Origin: Anaerolineae bacterium
GTDB lineage: Bacteria > Chloroflexota > Anaerolineae > B4-G1 > SLSP01
NCBI GenBank assembly: GCA_025454475.1
Contig: JALOOJ010000064.1
Span: 1 to 41,730 of the forward strand
DNA length: 41,730 nucleotides
Reading direction: 5' to 3'
Position numbers and translations under genes: made by a program. This document shows, piece by piece, positions 7,516 through 16,051 of the stretch. The stretch's first letter is position 1; each line of letters opens with the position of its first letter. A model generated the notes under the pieces. It did no database searches. It was not told the DNA's origin and worked only from the letters and a program-made list of their open reading frames with translations.

Positions 7516-7905
7516 CTAACCCCCGCGCACCTCAGCCATGAGGGCCATCGTGTTGCCCTCGGAATCGAGAAAGAACGACATCCAGAGGTCGTGATCGGGC
7601 ATCTTGGCGATCAGGTGAGGTTCTGCGGTAATCTCCACGCCGCGCGATCTCAGAGCCGTCGTGGCAACCTCTATGTCATCCACTCGGAAGTACAGGATTG
7701 AGCTTCGATGCTGGATAGACCCCGGTTCGCCGCGGTCCAACAACAACCTGGTTCCTGCACAGTCGAAAAAGGCCAGGTTCGGAACCTCGAATAAGAACGG
7801 CAGCCCGAGCACGTCGCGGTAGAAGGCGACAGCCCGATCCTGATCCGCAGTCGGCACGGCGATCTGCCCGATTGCGGACAACCCCGCGAACCCTCTGGCA
7901 TCCAT
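7516..7905 (-). CDS. VOC superfamily (glyoxalase/bleomycin-resistance-like) protein
   Basis: A 129-residue single-domain vicinal-oxygen-chelate protein. The start at 7905 has AGAGGAGG 5 bases upstream, so the longer upstream frame is discarded. Visible are the two beta-alpha-beta-beta-beta modules: QIAVPTADQDRAVAFYRDVL, with a following GTRLLL strand, then ILYFRVDDIEVATTALRSRG and FFLDSEGNTMALM at the end. The DSEGN-x-x-AL ending is typical of dioxygenase or lactoylglutathione-lyase-like members. Substrate unknown. Its promoter region is shared with the divergent methyltransferase at 8009. Confidence 0.8.
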   Translation of the reverse strand: MDARGFAGLSAIGQIAVPTADQDRAVAFYRDVLGLPFLFEVPNLAFFDCAGTRLLLDRGEPGSIQHRSSILYFRVDDIEVATTALRSRGVEITAEPHLIAKMPDHDLWMSFFLDSEGNTMALMAEVRGG

Positions 7906-7973
7906 AGCGACCTCCTCTGCACAACAGGCAAGCGCACTCCTCGCGCGCTGGGCTGAGAGCCCTGCAGGGCGGC

Positions 7974-8001
7974 TTGCCTTTGCGACGTCCTGGCCTACAT
8001 T
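7974..8001 (+). promoter_or_regulatory. Candidate leaderless promoter for the methyltransferase gene
   Basis: TTGCCT (7974-7979) and TACATT (7996-8001) with a 16-base spacer. The -10 ends 7 bases before the ATG at 8009, and no ribosome site is seen, so the transcript probably begins at or one base before the start codon. Confidence 0.5.
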
Positions 8002-8008
8002 CCGGTTC

Positions 8009-8713
8009 ATGTCATTCTACACAGAGTTTGCCGAAACATACGAGTCGATCTTTCCGTTTTCTGGGGCAGTGTACGCCCTGCTCCGGCGCCATCTTCCTGT
8101 AGCGCCCGCGCGGGTCCTAGATATCGGCTGTGGGACGGGACACTACGCCGGAGCGCTTGCCGCCGAGGGCTATGTTGCCCTGGGAATCGACCTGGATCCC
8201 GCAATGGTCGCCTATGCGCTGGCCCACTATCCAGCCGCCGAGTTCCGTTTGCTCGACATGCGCGAGATTGCCAGCCTCGATGGGACCTTCGACCTCGTTG
8301 CATGTGTTGGCAACACCGCGGCGCACTTGCCGCAGGGCCAGTTCGTGCGGTTCGTCGATGCGGTCAACCAGGTCCGCACTCCGGGAGCGCCATGGATCCT
8401 CCAGGTGATGAACTGGGACTACGTGCTTATGCAGGACCAGGTGACCTTCCCGGTCGTTGAGGGTACCGGGGGCGCCACGTTCTACCGGGCATACCGTGAC
8501 ATCACACCGACCCAGGTCACATTTACCACGCGGCTGGAGCTTTCCGGGCGCGTTGTGTTCGAGGACGCGGTTGCTCTGTACCCCATGACGTCGGATGAGA
8601 TCATCCGAATGCATCGAGCGCGGGGATACGATGTGGTGGAGCATCTCGGAAGTTACAGCGGTGCCCCTTTTGACCCGGACGTTTTCTCGGCGAACATTAT
8701 CGTGTTCCGGTAG
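8009..8713 (+). CDS. Class I SAM-dependent methyltransferase
   Basis: A 234-residue methyltransferase. The SAM-binding motif I is VLDIGCGTGHYAGALAAEG near residues 36-54, followed by the acidic end of strand 2 (GIDLDPAM) and motif LLDMREIA. The YTEFAETYESIF N-terminus is common in Methyltransf_11/25-type enzymes. The acceptor is unknown. There is no ribosome site before the ATG, but a promoter is placed for leaderless translation. It stands alone between VOC (divergent) and the isomerase-like gene, from which it is separated by 112 bases with a small hairpin. Confidence 0.8.
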   Translation: MSFYTEFAETYESIFPFSGAVYALLRRHLPVAPARVLDIGCGTGHYAGALAAEGYVALGIDLDPAMVAYALAHYPAAEFRLLDMREIASLDGTFDLVACVGNTAAHLPQGQFVRFVDAVNQVRTPGAPWILQVMNWDYVLMQDQVTFPVVEGTGGATFYRAYRDITPTQVTFTTRLELSGRVVFEDAVALYPMTSDEIIRMHRARGYDVVEHLGSYSGAPFDPDVFSANIIVFR

Positions 8714-8728
8714 AGCCCACACTTCGGG

Positions 8729-8746
8729 GGCGCTCAGACGAGCGCC
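8729..8746 (+). terminator. Hairpin after the methyltransferase gene
   Basis: A 7-bp perfect stem GGCGCTC/GAGCGCC with a 4-base loop starts 16 bases after the stop codon. It has no U-tract, so termination is only suggested. Confidence 0.35.
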
Positions 8747-8825
8747 ATATCCTGATGAGATCCCCTGAGCTGCTCGGGAGGTCGCGCTCGGGCAAGTCCG
8801 GCGATTCCCAGATGGAGGCGCACCC

Positions 8826-10277
8826 GTGCACCCGACTGCACTGAGACGTAGACCTCTGACCGCCCGTGTTGGCGTACTCGGCGTGGGCCTCGATGTGTAC
8901 TGGTCCCAGTTCCCCGATCTTCGAGAGGCGCTGCTTGGCTACCTCGATGTGTTCGAGCAGCAGGTCCACACAAGCGGTGTTTCCGCAATTCGCTTTGGGA
9001 TGGTCGACAATGCGCAGACTGCGTACGCGGTTCTGCCACGCCTGAAGTCTGCCAACCTTGACCTGTTGTTCGTCGACATGCTGACCTATGCCACATCATC
9101 GACCTTCGCCATCCTCATCCGTGATCTGGACGTCCCGGTGGTTCTCGTCGCCCTCCAGCCGCTGGCACGACTCGACTACGCCCGGGCCACGATCGAGATG
9201 CAACTCCAGAATGACAACGTCTGCTCACTACCGGAGTTCGCGGGCGTCGCCGTGCGGATGGGCAGGCCTGTGCCGGCGATGGTTATTGGAGTCCTTCGAG
9301 GAGACGCACGCGCTGATGCCGAGGTGACGATGTGGTGTCGCATCGCCCGCGTGTTGCATGCCCTTAAGGGCGCCCGTATCGGCCATTTCGGTCATCCGAT
9401 CGAGGCGATGCTGGACATGCACACTGACCAAACGGCGCTGACGGCTGCCTTTGGGCTTCATGTAGTGCAGACGGAAATCGACGATCTCGTGCGGCTGGCG
9501 CGGCAGGTGACGTCCGACGAGATCGCCGCGAAGCACGATGAGATCCTCGGGCTATTCGATACGCCCGACCCGGGATCGGATCCGCTCACACACAGGCTCA
9601 CGACTGCAGACCTAGACAGCGCCGCGAGGATGGCTGTGGCCCTGGACCGATTCGTCGACGCGTACGCCCTCGACGGCCTGGCCTACTACTACAAGGGCGA
9701 ATCCGGTACCGAACGCGAGGTGGTCGCAGCCAACCTCATTGTGGGCAGCTCACTTCTCATCGCAGCCGGCGTCCCCGTCTGTGGCGAGGCCGATCTCAAG
9801 ACCTGTATCGCGATGCTGATCATGGATCGTCTGGGAATCGGCGGCAGCTTCGCCGAGTTTCACCCGATCGATTTCGAGCAAGGCTTTGTCCTCGTGGGGC
9901 ACGACGGACCGCACCACATCGGAATCGCCGACGGTAAGCCGGTGCTCAGGAGCTTGTCCACGTATCACGGCAAGCCGGGCTCGGGCGCCTCAGTGGAGTT
10001 CAAGATCAGGGAGGGCGCCATCACGATGCTGGGTGTTACGTCGACGTATGACGGGCGCTTCAAGTTCGTGATCGCCGAGGGACATTCGGTAGCCGGCCCG
10101 ATACCGGCGACGGGCAACACGAACACGCGAGCCTACTTCAAGCCCGACGTGGTGACCTTTCTGAGGCGGTGGATGGCCGAAGGCCCAACGCATCACTTTG
10201 CGCTTGGGATCGGGCACCACGCCGAGACGATCAAGCTCCTCGGTGGCTCCTTGGGCATACAAAGTGTCATCGTCTGA
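8826..10277 (+). CDS. L-arabinose/L-fucose isomerase-like protein
   Basis: A 483-residue protein starting at GTG 8826, five bases after GGAGGCG. It has the three-domain layout of ketol-isomerases of the AraA/FucI fold. The N-terminal VGVLGVGLDVYWSQF and the segment VVLVALQP resemble AraA-like proteins. Putative metal ligands line up as E321 (GEADLKT), E344 (FAEFHP), H359 (GHDGPHH) and H464 (GIGHHAE), the same Glu-Glu-His-His set as in AraA. I infer a Mn-dependent aldose-ketose isomerase; the sugar is not certain, because this divergent branch is poorly characterised. It overlaps the adenosine deaminase gene downstream by 14 bases, so the two are coupled. Confidence 0.7.
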   Translation: MHPTALRRRPLTARVGVLGVGLDVYWSQFPDLREALLGYLDVFEQQVHTSGVSAIRFGMVDNAQTAYAVLPRLKSANLDLLFVDMLTYATSSTFAILIRDLDVPVVLVALQPLARLDYARATIEMQLQNDNVCSLPEFAGVAVRMGRPVPAMVIGVLRGDARADAEVTMWCRIARVLHALKGARIGHFGHPIEAMLDMHTDQTALTAAFGLHVVQTEIDDLVRLARQVTSDEIAAKHDEILGLFDTPDPGSDPLTHRLTTADLDSAARMAVALDRFVDAYALDGLAYYYKGESGTEREVVAANLIVGSSLLIAAGVPVCGEADLKTCIAMLIMDRLGIGGSFAEFHPIDFEQGFVLVGHDGPHHIGIADGKPVLRSLSTYHGKPGSGASVEFKIREGAITMLGVTSTYDGRFKFVIAEGHSVAGPIPATGNTNTRAYFKPDVVTFLRRWMAEGPTHHFALGIGHHAETIKLLGGSLGIQSVIV

Positions 10278-11298
10278 GTTGGTCTCGGCGCTGATCGGCG
10301 AGGTCGCAGCGTGGCCTAAGGTGGAGCTGCATCTCCATCTGGAGGGAGCGATCCCACTACCCACTCTCTGGGCCTTGATGACCAAGTACGGCGGCGATCC
10401 GGAGGTGTCGGATCCGGAAACCCTGGCTCGCCGCTTCACCTATCTTGACTTCCCGAACTTTCTCGGGATCTGGAACTGGAAGAACACCTTCATCCGCGAG
10501 TATGAGGACTTCACGACCATCGCCGAGGCTGTCGCACGTGACCTTGCGGCACAGAATGTGCGGTACGTCGAGGCCTTCTACTCGCCATCTGACTTCGCTT
10601 ACCACGGCCTCTCGGCGCAGGAGATCACACTGGCGATCCGGAAGGGTCTGGATCGCGTTCCCGGGGTAGAGGTGGCCCTGGTCCTGGATGTCGTGCGCAA
10701 CCGCGGCCCCGTTCACGGCCTGCGCTGCCTTGAGGAGGTCGCCGAAGTTGCGGGGTGCGGGGTCGTGGGTGTTGGGATTGGTGGGGCCGAGCACGAGTTC
10801 CCGCCCGAACCCTTCGCGCCAGTCTACGATCGTGCCCGGGCCCTGGGGCTACACACGACTGCGCATGCCGGTGAGGCCGCCGGCGCGGAGAGCGTCTGGG
10901 GCGCGTTACGTGCGCTGCGGGTTGAGCGTATCGGCCACGGAACACGTGCCTACGAAGACCCTGCGCTGATTCGCTATCTGGTCGAAACGCGAACACCCCT
11001 CGAGATGTGTCCGCTCTCCAATGTGCGCACCGGCGTGGTGTCCACCATCCGCGATCATCCTGTGCGCCGGTATGTCTCGGAGGGCGTGGTGGTGACCGTG
11101 AACTCCGATGACCCAAAGATGTTCGGCAACAGCTTGGCCGAGGAGTATGCTGTCCTGGGTGCGGAGCTCGGTTTCACAAAGGGCGAGCTCCAAGAGCTGA
11201 ATCTGAACGGACTCCGCGCCTCGTGGCTACCCGAGGTCCGGAAGGCTGAGATGCTCGCTGAGTACGAGCATGCCTTTGCCGCCGGCTCCACGGAATGA
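10264..11298 (+). CDS. add: Adenosine deaminase
   Basis: A 344-residue zinc enzyme that deaminates adenosine (or adenine or a modified purine) to the 6-oxo form. All hallmark residues are seen: ELHLHLEGAI (H23, H25), TAHAGE (H201, E204), IGHGTRAYEDP (H225) and NSDDPKMFG (D282, D283). The GTG at 10264, inside the end of the isomerase-like gene, gives the usual family length; a TTG at 10279 is the alternative. The overlap with a sugar isomerase suggests joint expression and possibly nucleoside salvage, with base and pentose handled together. That link is inference. Confidence 0.85.
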   Translation: MSSSELVSALIGEVAAWPKVELHLHLEGAIPLPTLWALMTKYGGDPEVSDPETLARRFTYLDFPNFLGIWNWKNTFIREYEDFTTIAEAVARDLAAQNVRYVEAFYSPSDFAYHGLSAQEITLAIRKGLDRVPGVEVALVLDVVRNRGPVHGLRCLEEVAEVAGCGVVGVGIGGAEHEFPPEPFAPVYDRARALGLHTTAHAGEAAGAESVWGALRALRVERIGHGTRAYEDPALIRYLVETRTPLEMCPLSNVRTGVVSTIRDHPVRRYVSEGVVVTVNSDDPKMFGNSLAEEYAVLGAELGFTKGELQELNLNGLRASWLPEVRKAEMLAEYEHAFAAGSTE

Positions 11299-11360
11299 TG
11301 CCCGAGGCATGACGAACGCCTGGATCTTCCGCCTACGAAGACCACGTGAGGGAGATACCT

Positions 11361-12209
11361 ATGAATCTGCTCGATATCGTGCGCCGTGCGGCGATGCCCG
11401 AGCCATGGACCGAGGGCGACAGGATTCCCTGGGACGAGCCGGGATTCAGTGCGCGCATGCTGAAGGAGCATCTCTCGCAGGCGCACGATGCCGCAAGCCG
11501 GCGGTTCGAGACTATCGATCGTCAGGTACTCTGGATCCATACCCACGTTCTTGGTGCCAGGCCGGCCCGCATCCTCGATCTCGGCTGTGGACCGGGTCTG
11601 TACGCGAGCCGTCTGGCTCGCCTCGGCCACACCTGCGTGGGTATCGACTTCGGACCAGCCTCGGTCGCGTACGCGCGCGATGTGGCTGAGAGAGAGGGAC
11701 TTGCCTGCACGTATCAGTTGGCTGACCTGCGCGAAGCCGACTTTGGCAAGGGGTTCGGTCTGGTGATGCTCATCTACGGCGAGATGAACGTCTTCAGACC
11801 AGCAGATATCGAGTCGATCCTGGCGAAGGCCGCGGCTGCACTGGCGCCTGGGGGCATGTTGCTCCTTGAGCCGCAGTCATACGAGCATGTCGAGCGGGAG
11901 GCAACGACGGGTCCCTCCTGGTATGCGGCGACGTCGGGCCTGTTCTCGGATCGCCCGCACATCGTCCTGACCGAGAATTCCTGGGATGCCGAGAGAGCCG
12001 CTGGGACGACGCGCCACATCGTCGTGGATGCCGGATCGGGCGATGTCGCCTGGCACGCGATGAGCAACCAGGCGTACACGACAGGGAGGTTCCGAGAGCT
12101 ACTGACGTCGTGCGGCTTCGGCGATATCGCGTTCTACCCGTCTCTGACTGGAGTTGGTCTAAGCGACGACGGGCTTCTGGCGATCGTGGCCCGCACCCAG
12201 GTGCACTGA
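11361..12209 (+). CDS. Class I SAM-dependent methyltransferase
   Basis: A 282-residue protein with a start at 11361, six bases after GAGGGAG. Motif I is ILDLGCGPGLYASRLARLG near residues 67-85, followed by VGIDFGPASVAYARD and a YQLADLREADFG segment. The following LIYGEMNVFRPADIE and GGMLLLEPQSYEHVE match Methyltransf_25-type folds with a proline-rich post-motif loop. Substrate unknown. It follows add by about 60 bases on the same strand and may be part of that operon; it is tail to tail with the gene at 12229. Confidence 0.8.
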   Translation: MNLLDIVRRAAMPEPWTEGDRIPWDEPGFSARMLKEHLSQAHDAASRRFETIDRQVLWIHTHVLGARPARILDLGCGPGLYASRLARLGHTCVGIDFGPASVAYARDVAEREGLACTYQLADLREADFGKGFGLVMLIYGEMNVFRPADIESILAKAAAALAPGGMLLLEPQSYEHVEREATTGPSWYAATSGLFSDRPHIVLTENSWDAERAAGTTRHIVVDAGSGDVAWHAMSNQAYTTGRFRELLTSCGFGDIAFYPSLTGVGLSDDGLLAIVARTQVH

Positions 12210-12228
12210 GCGCTTTCCTGCCAGGGTC

Positions 12229-12999
12229 TCAGTGTACCCAAGGGAGCCACGGCTCCAGCGCGCGGTGCCAGAGGTCGCCTGCATCCCAGTCTCCATCCTC
12301 GTCACCGTAGGCCACCTGGATGCCGATCGACGTCACTAGCCAGTACCAAGGTAGATCCCGTACGCTCTCGATGCGCAGAACCAACTCGCGCAATGTCGCA
12401 GCATCGTTGAGCTCGCTAAGCTCATCAGACGCGATCCGTACCGGATGGAGGAGCAACGTGTCGTCCAGCACGACGAACGATAGGCGATCGTCGGGCAGTA
12501 CACGGGCGGCGATGGCGGCCGGAACTGACTCAGCGCGGTATAGGTCCAGGTCAATGGTCACAGGCTGGCCCGATCGCGTGAGGACCGTCCGCAGCGGAGG
12601 GTCGAACAGGCCTCCGACCGCATCGTTCAGGAAGCGATACCAGAGCCAGGTCGACTGCATGACGAATTGCGGATCGACCAGGTCCATCGTGGGGACCTCG
12701 CCGAGCCCTGCGCTTGCGAGCTGCCGCCCAAGTCCCCGCTCAACGCGGAGTCCCAGAGACATCAGACCCTGTGTTGTTGCGTTCATCGTCCCCGGTTCTC
12801 GACGCAGATATAGCCTGCCGTGCCCGACCATCGAGCGGTGCGAGCCTGCCAGCAGCCACCAGTCTGCGAATGCCCGCGCGCTGCTGTCGGAAGGTCGGGG
12901 CCTCAGGTTGCGCACCGGGGGTGTCAATGCGCCAATGTGGCGAATCACTGACTGCGTGGCACGCTCGTTGTTCGGGAACCGGATCGTCGGAATCGGCAT
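12229..12999 (-). CDS. Unrecognised conserved-looking protein
   Basis: A 256-residue protein I cannot assign. It has no signal peptide or membrane segment. The N-terminal third is basic; the C-terminal half is acidic and regular, with strands such as PVTIDLDLY, LSFVVLDDTLLLHPV and an acidic tail around YGDEDGDWDAGDLW. Codon third positions are GC-rich as in neighbours, and the end is tail to tail with the methyltransferase gene, which supports a real gene. There is no ribosome site before the ATG at 12999, but an extended -10 sits at the right distance for a leaderless message. Confidence 0.55.
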   Translation of the reverse strand: MPIPTIRFPNNERATQSVIRHIGALTPPVRNLRPRPSDSSARAFADWWLLAGSHRSMVGHGRLYLRREPGTMNATTQGLMSLGLRVERGLGRQLASAGLGEVPTMDLVDPQFVMQSTWLWYRFLNDAVGGLFDPPLRTVLTRSGQPVTIDLDLYRAESVPAAIAARVLPDDRLSFVVLDDTLLLHPVRIASDELSELNDAATLRELVLRIESVRDLPWYWLVTSIGIQVAYGDEDGDWDAGDLWHRALEPWLPWVH

Positions 13000-13005
13000 A
13001 ACACC

Positions 13006-13014
13006 ATACTACCA
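13006..13014 (-). promoter_or_regulatory. Extended -10 for a leaderless transcript
   Basis: TGGTAGTAT on the minus strand (TGn plus TAGTAT) ends 6 bases before the ATG at 12999, so transcription should start at the start codon. The -35 region is poor, as expected for extended -10 promoters. Confidence 0.45.
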
Positions 13015-13041
13015 CTTACGACGTCGCGATCCAGATCGGGG

Positions 13042-14109
13042 TCAGGCCGCTATGAGCAGTTCCGCCAGATTCGCGGGCGCGATCGGCCGCTTCCCTGCCG
13101 CGATCTCGCGCACCATCGCCACAAGCGCGGTGTTCACCGGTGTGGCGATGCCCATGGCTTGGGCCTTTGTGACCACGTAGCCATTCAGGAACTCGATCTC
13201 CGGCTCTCGGCCGCGCTCCAGGCTCTGAAGCATGGATGATCTGAGCCGGCGGAACCTCACCCCGACAGCGCCCATTATCACGTGCTGCGGGATCTGCGCG
13301 AGGTTGAGCCCGCCCCCGCGCCGCGTGGGTTTCACGTATAGACGCGCCAGATCGAGCGTGCCGCCGACCGGTTCGAGACCGATGCCGCCGCTCTCGGCCG
13401 TGTCGAGCACTTCGCTGACGACAGCCAGGGCCAGACGACGCGCGAGTCGGCGCCTGAGCAACGTCCCCAGCTTCTGGCCAGTGATCGCGCCAAGCGTTGT
13501 GATGGCGCAGTTAATGGCCAACTTGCTCCATAGCACGCCCATGATGTTGGTAGAGATGGAGGTCGGAGTAGCCTCGGCGAGGATGCCGCGCAGTGCGACT
13601 GCGCGGCTGCTGATAGCGCCGTGCAGCTCACCAATGACGGTCTCACCGCAGGACGTCATCTCGTAGATGCCGGGTCTGTGCATCGTGGCGCCCCAGCCCA
13701 CGATCGCGCCGATCACGCGGTTGCGGCCCACAATCTCAGCAACTCGATCTTCGACAATGCCGTTCTGCAAGGTAACGACGTAGCCGTCGGGTCCCAGCAG
13801 TGGCTCTACCTTGTGGGCAGCGTCTTCTACGGCGGTAGCTTTCATCGACAGCAGCACGATGTCGAACTGCCCATCCACATCGGACGTGTCCGGGCACGCG
13901 GCGCCGCATAGGGCCGCGGCAAGCGTGCGTCGACCCTTGGGCGTCACGACGTGAAGCCCATTGTTGGCGATCGCGTCGCTGATCGCCGGATTGTGGGTGA
14001 CCAGCGTTACATCGTGACCCGCACCGAGGAGTCCGGCGGCTATGACACCACCTACAGCGCCGCAGCCCATCATCAGGATGCGTGGGTTTGCTTCTGTGTA
14101 CGGGTTCAT
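13042..14109 (-). CDS. Ketopantoate reductase family (PanE/ApbA-like) NADPH oxidoreductase
   Basis: A 355-residue enzyme with an N-terminal Rossmann fold and a C-terminal helical ApbA_C domain. The nucleotide motif GCGAVGG is at 15-21, LLSMKAT at 87-93 follows the second half of the Rossmann fold, and LQNGI lies at 114-118. The catalytic lysine is K196 in LWSKLAIN, with N200 one turn on. Family members reduce 2-dehydropantoate to pantoate for CoA synthesis, but at 355 residues this is longer than classical PanE and other 2-oxoacid substrates are possible. The ATG at 14109 follows GAGGAGG by 5 bases. No other pantothenate gene is near. Confidence 0.8.
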   Translation of the reverse strand: MNPYTEANPRILMMGCGAVGGVIAAGLLGAGHDVTLVTHNPAISDAIANNGLHVVTPKGRRTLAAALCGAACPDTSDVDGQFDIVLLSMKATAVEDAAHKVEPLLGPDGYVVTLQNGIVEDRVAEIVGRNRVIGAIVGWGATMHRPGIYEMTSCGETVIGELHGAISSRAVALRGILAEATPTSISTNIMGVLWSKLAINCAITTLGAITGQKLGTLLRRRLARRLALAVVSEVLDTAESGGIGLEPVGGTLDLARLYVKPTRRGGGLNLAQIPQHVIMGAVGVRFRRLRSSMLQSLERGREPEIEFLNGYVVTKAQAMGIATPVNTALVAMVREIAAGKRPIAPANLAELLIAA

Positions 14110-14182
14110 GGATGCCTCCTCAACGCGGGCCGGAAATGGTGTATCTACGAAGCCAGCGGGCGCGGCAGGCGCATTCTGACAG

Positions 14183-14205
14183 TCACCGAGATCGATCCCC
14201 GGTGA
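14183..14205 (-). terminator. Hairpin after the NBR1-Ig protein gene
   Basis: Arms TCACCG/CGGTGA (14183-14188 with 14200-14205), with an outer GACAG/CTGTC extension after a bulge, lie just past the stop codon at 14209. No U-run is seen, so confidence is low. Confidence 0.3.
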
Positions 14206-14208
14206 TCC

Positions 14209-15360
14209 TTACTGTCGAATGGGTGTCTCCAACGGCGCGCTAAGCAGGCTGGGTTCCCAGCGCAGCGTAAGTGCACGCCGGGTCTTGGTACGGTCGGCAA
14301 TCGCTGTCGTCCACCATCCCTCACAGGTGGCTCCGGGGCCTGCTGTACAGAGGGCGAAGGGTGGGTCCTTGCGTTCCAGGATAAGGGTTTCGTGGGTTCT
14401 CCCATCACCATCGATGACAGAGATCTCCAGGGGGCTGAAAATCGCGCTGCTGTCGTCAGTCGACATGCCCACGATGTACAGCGAGAGGTAGATCTCGCCC
14501 TTGCTTGAGGTGAAACCATTGAGCGAGGTGTCCCAGGCGATCTCACGAATCCCCAGCGCCCGGTTGCCGTGGACAAGCCATTCGCTTGCGCCAGGACTTG
14601 GGGGAAGTGTCGAGGGCGAAGGCTCTGGGCTGGGCGTTGCGGAAGGAGTGGCTGGAGTCGCCGATGGGGTGGCTGCCGCGCCAAGGGTCACGCTGGGGGT
14701 AGCCCCAACCGCGACGACGATCTGGACGTAGACAACAGGTCCGAAGCACGTCGCGTCGCTGGCGCAGAGCTGCCAGTTCCCGCGGTGAACCCCTTGAGCT
14801 TCGGGCGCGACAAGAGACACCGAGAGTTCTGCTGTTTCCCCAGGTTGCGCCGCAGGCACGGAGATCGACGCGGGTCCCCCCATCTGCTCGCCTGAAGAGA
14901 AGCGGAGAGTGTAGCCGGCGACCCAAGGGCACGTCCCGCTGTTGCGTACCCGCCAGGCCTTCAGGAAGGCAGCGCCCGGCGCAACGACGACATTATCGGG
15001 GGCGGTCACGTCATCCACGTACTCGGCATCAGGCACACAGTCGGGTGCAGGTGTGGGCGATGCCAAAGGTACTTGGGTGGCCAGGCCCTGAGCGGGTGTC
15101 AGTGTGCCCCAAGGTATGGTTGGCATAGGCTCAGCAGTGGGGAAGATGGCGCGCAGCAACAGGTACGTGATCGCCAGGCAGGCCAGCACTGCGGCAGCGG
15201 TTGCGCCAACCAGCCACCAAGTGCGGTTGGTCGGACCTGGCTCCGGCGCGCCTACATCATGTTGTGGATCGGAGTCGTCTGATGCGATGTCGAACCATCC
15301 ATTCGGGGCCTTGCGCCCCATCTGCTGCCGCGGGCACGACCGAGGCTGAATGGCAGCCAT
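14209..15360 (-). CDS. Membrane-anchored NBR1-Ig-like domain protein
   Basis: A 383-residue surface protein. Residues 1-46 are cytoplasmic and polar; one membrane helix spans about 47-70 (WWLVGATAAAVLACLAIT). The NBR1 Ig-like domain covers about 118-217, with the marker WRVRNSGTCPW (136-146) and a GVHRGNWQLC strand. A Pro/Ser/Thr-rich linker follows (about 219-258), then a beta-rich C-terminal domain (260-383) that resembles DUF4352-type immunoglobulin folds. Such proteins are frequent in Chloroflexota, and a wall or polymer-binding role is inferred. There is no ribosome site, but a promoter fits leaderless expression. Confidence 0.75.
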   Translation of the reverse strand: MAAIQPRSCPRQQMGRKAPNGWFDIASDDSDPQHDVGAPEPGPTNRTWWLVGATAAAVLACLAITYLLLRAIFPTAEPMPTIPWGTLTPAQGLATQVPLASPTPAPDCVPDAEYVDDVTAPDNVVVAPGAAFLKAWRVRNSGTCPWVAGYTLRFSSGEQMGGPASISVPAAQPGETAELSVSLVAPEAQGVHRGNWQLCASDATCFGPVVYVQIVVAVGATPSVTLGAAATPSATPATPSATPSPEPSPSTLPPSPGASEWLVHGNRALGIREIAWDTSLNGFTSSKGEIYLSLYIVGMSTDDSSAIFSPLEISVIDGDGRTHETLILERKDPPFALCTAGPGATCEGWWTTAIADRTKTRRALTLRWEPSLLSAPLETPIRQ

Positions 15361-15368
15361 TATACTTG

Positions 15369-15396
15369 TTTATAGGAAAATGATAGGTCTAGGCAA
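15369..15396 (-). promoter_or_regulatory. Leaderless promoter of the NBR1-Ig gene
   Basis: TTGCCT (15396-15391) and TATAAA (15374-15369) on the minus strand with a 16-base spacer. The -10 ends 8 bases before the ATG at 15360. The same TTGCC box and 16-base spacer occur before 8009 and 16193. Confidence 0.55.
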
Positions 15397-15520
15397 CTCG
15401 GTGCGCGTAAGTATACTGGGCCTGGCGATGGGATGGCTTTGTGCGGGAGGACGGTGGGAGCATGGTCACCGGATTGCCCCGGTATGGAGACTGCGGAAAT
15501 ATGGCTGAGGTCGCGACCGG

Positions 15521-16048
15521 ATGCGCCGGCTTCTAGCGCGTTGGCTTCTGAGAGTCTGGAAGCGTACGCCAGGGCGGATCCAGGGGTGGATCGCGTGGCT
15601 GACGTTACCGAAGTTCCTCGTGGGGGCAATGGCGGTCGTGCTCGACGATGCCGGGCGCGTCCTGCTGTTCCGACATACCTACCGCGCCGACTATCCCTGG
15701 GGGATTCCTGGCGGGTGGCTGAAGGGAAACGAGGACCCGATAGACGCCGTCGAGCGCGAGGTCTTCGAGGAATCGGGCTTCCGAATCAAGGCAATGCATC
15801 CCCTGGTGATTGGCGGCGATCGAGCGCTGCGTCGCCTCGATCTGATCTTCCTGTGCAGACTGGTAGAGGGTTCATTTCGGGCCAGTGCCGAGGTGTCCGA
15901 TGCAGGCTTCTTTGCGCCGGAGGATCTCCCCGGACGCGTGGAGCCATTCCATATGGATGTCGCGGCTTACGCCCGGAAGGTTATGGCAGGGGAGGTGGTG
16001 GGACAGCCGCGCCCAGGTGGCATTTGCCGAGACCAGCAATCGGTGTAG
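15521..16048 (+). CDS. NUDIX hydrolase
   Basis: A 175-residue pyrophosphohydrolase. The NUDIX box is complete at residues 65-87: G-x5-E-x7-REVFEESGF, with the metal-binding glutamates in REVFEE. A basic, hydrophobic N-terminus (MRRLLARWLLRVWKR) precedes the domain and could touch the membrane. Family enzymes cleave nucleoside diphosphates linked to another moiety; the substrate is unknown. The start at 15521 has only a weak site, and a TATACT box lies at 15412-15417. The 160-base region shared with the divergent NBR1-Ig gene shows no other gene. Confidence 0.8.
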   Translation: MRRLLARWLLRVWKRTPGRIQGWIAWLTLPKFLVGAMAVVLDDAGRVLLFRHTYRADYPWGIPGGWLKGNEDPIDAVEREVFEESGFRIKAMHPLVIGGDRALRRLDLIFLCRLVEGSFRASAEVSDAGFFAPEDLPGRVEPFHMDVAAYARKVMAGEVVGQPRPGGICRDQQSV

Positions 16049-16051
16049 AAT
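16024..16051 (+). promoter_or_regulatory. Promoter of the HNH endonuclease gene
   Basis: TTGCCG (16024-16029) and TAGAAT (16046-16051), 16-base spacer, overlapping the last codons of the NUDIX gene. It predicts a leader of about 135 bases before the GTG at 16193. Confidence 0.5.
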
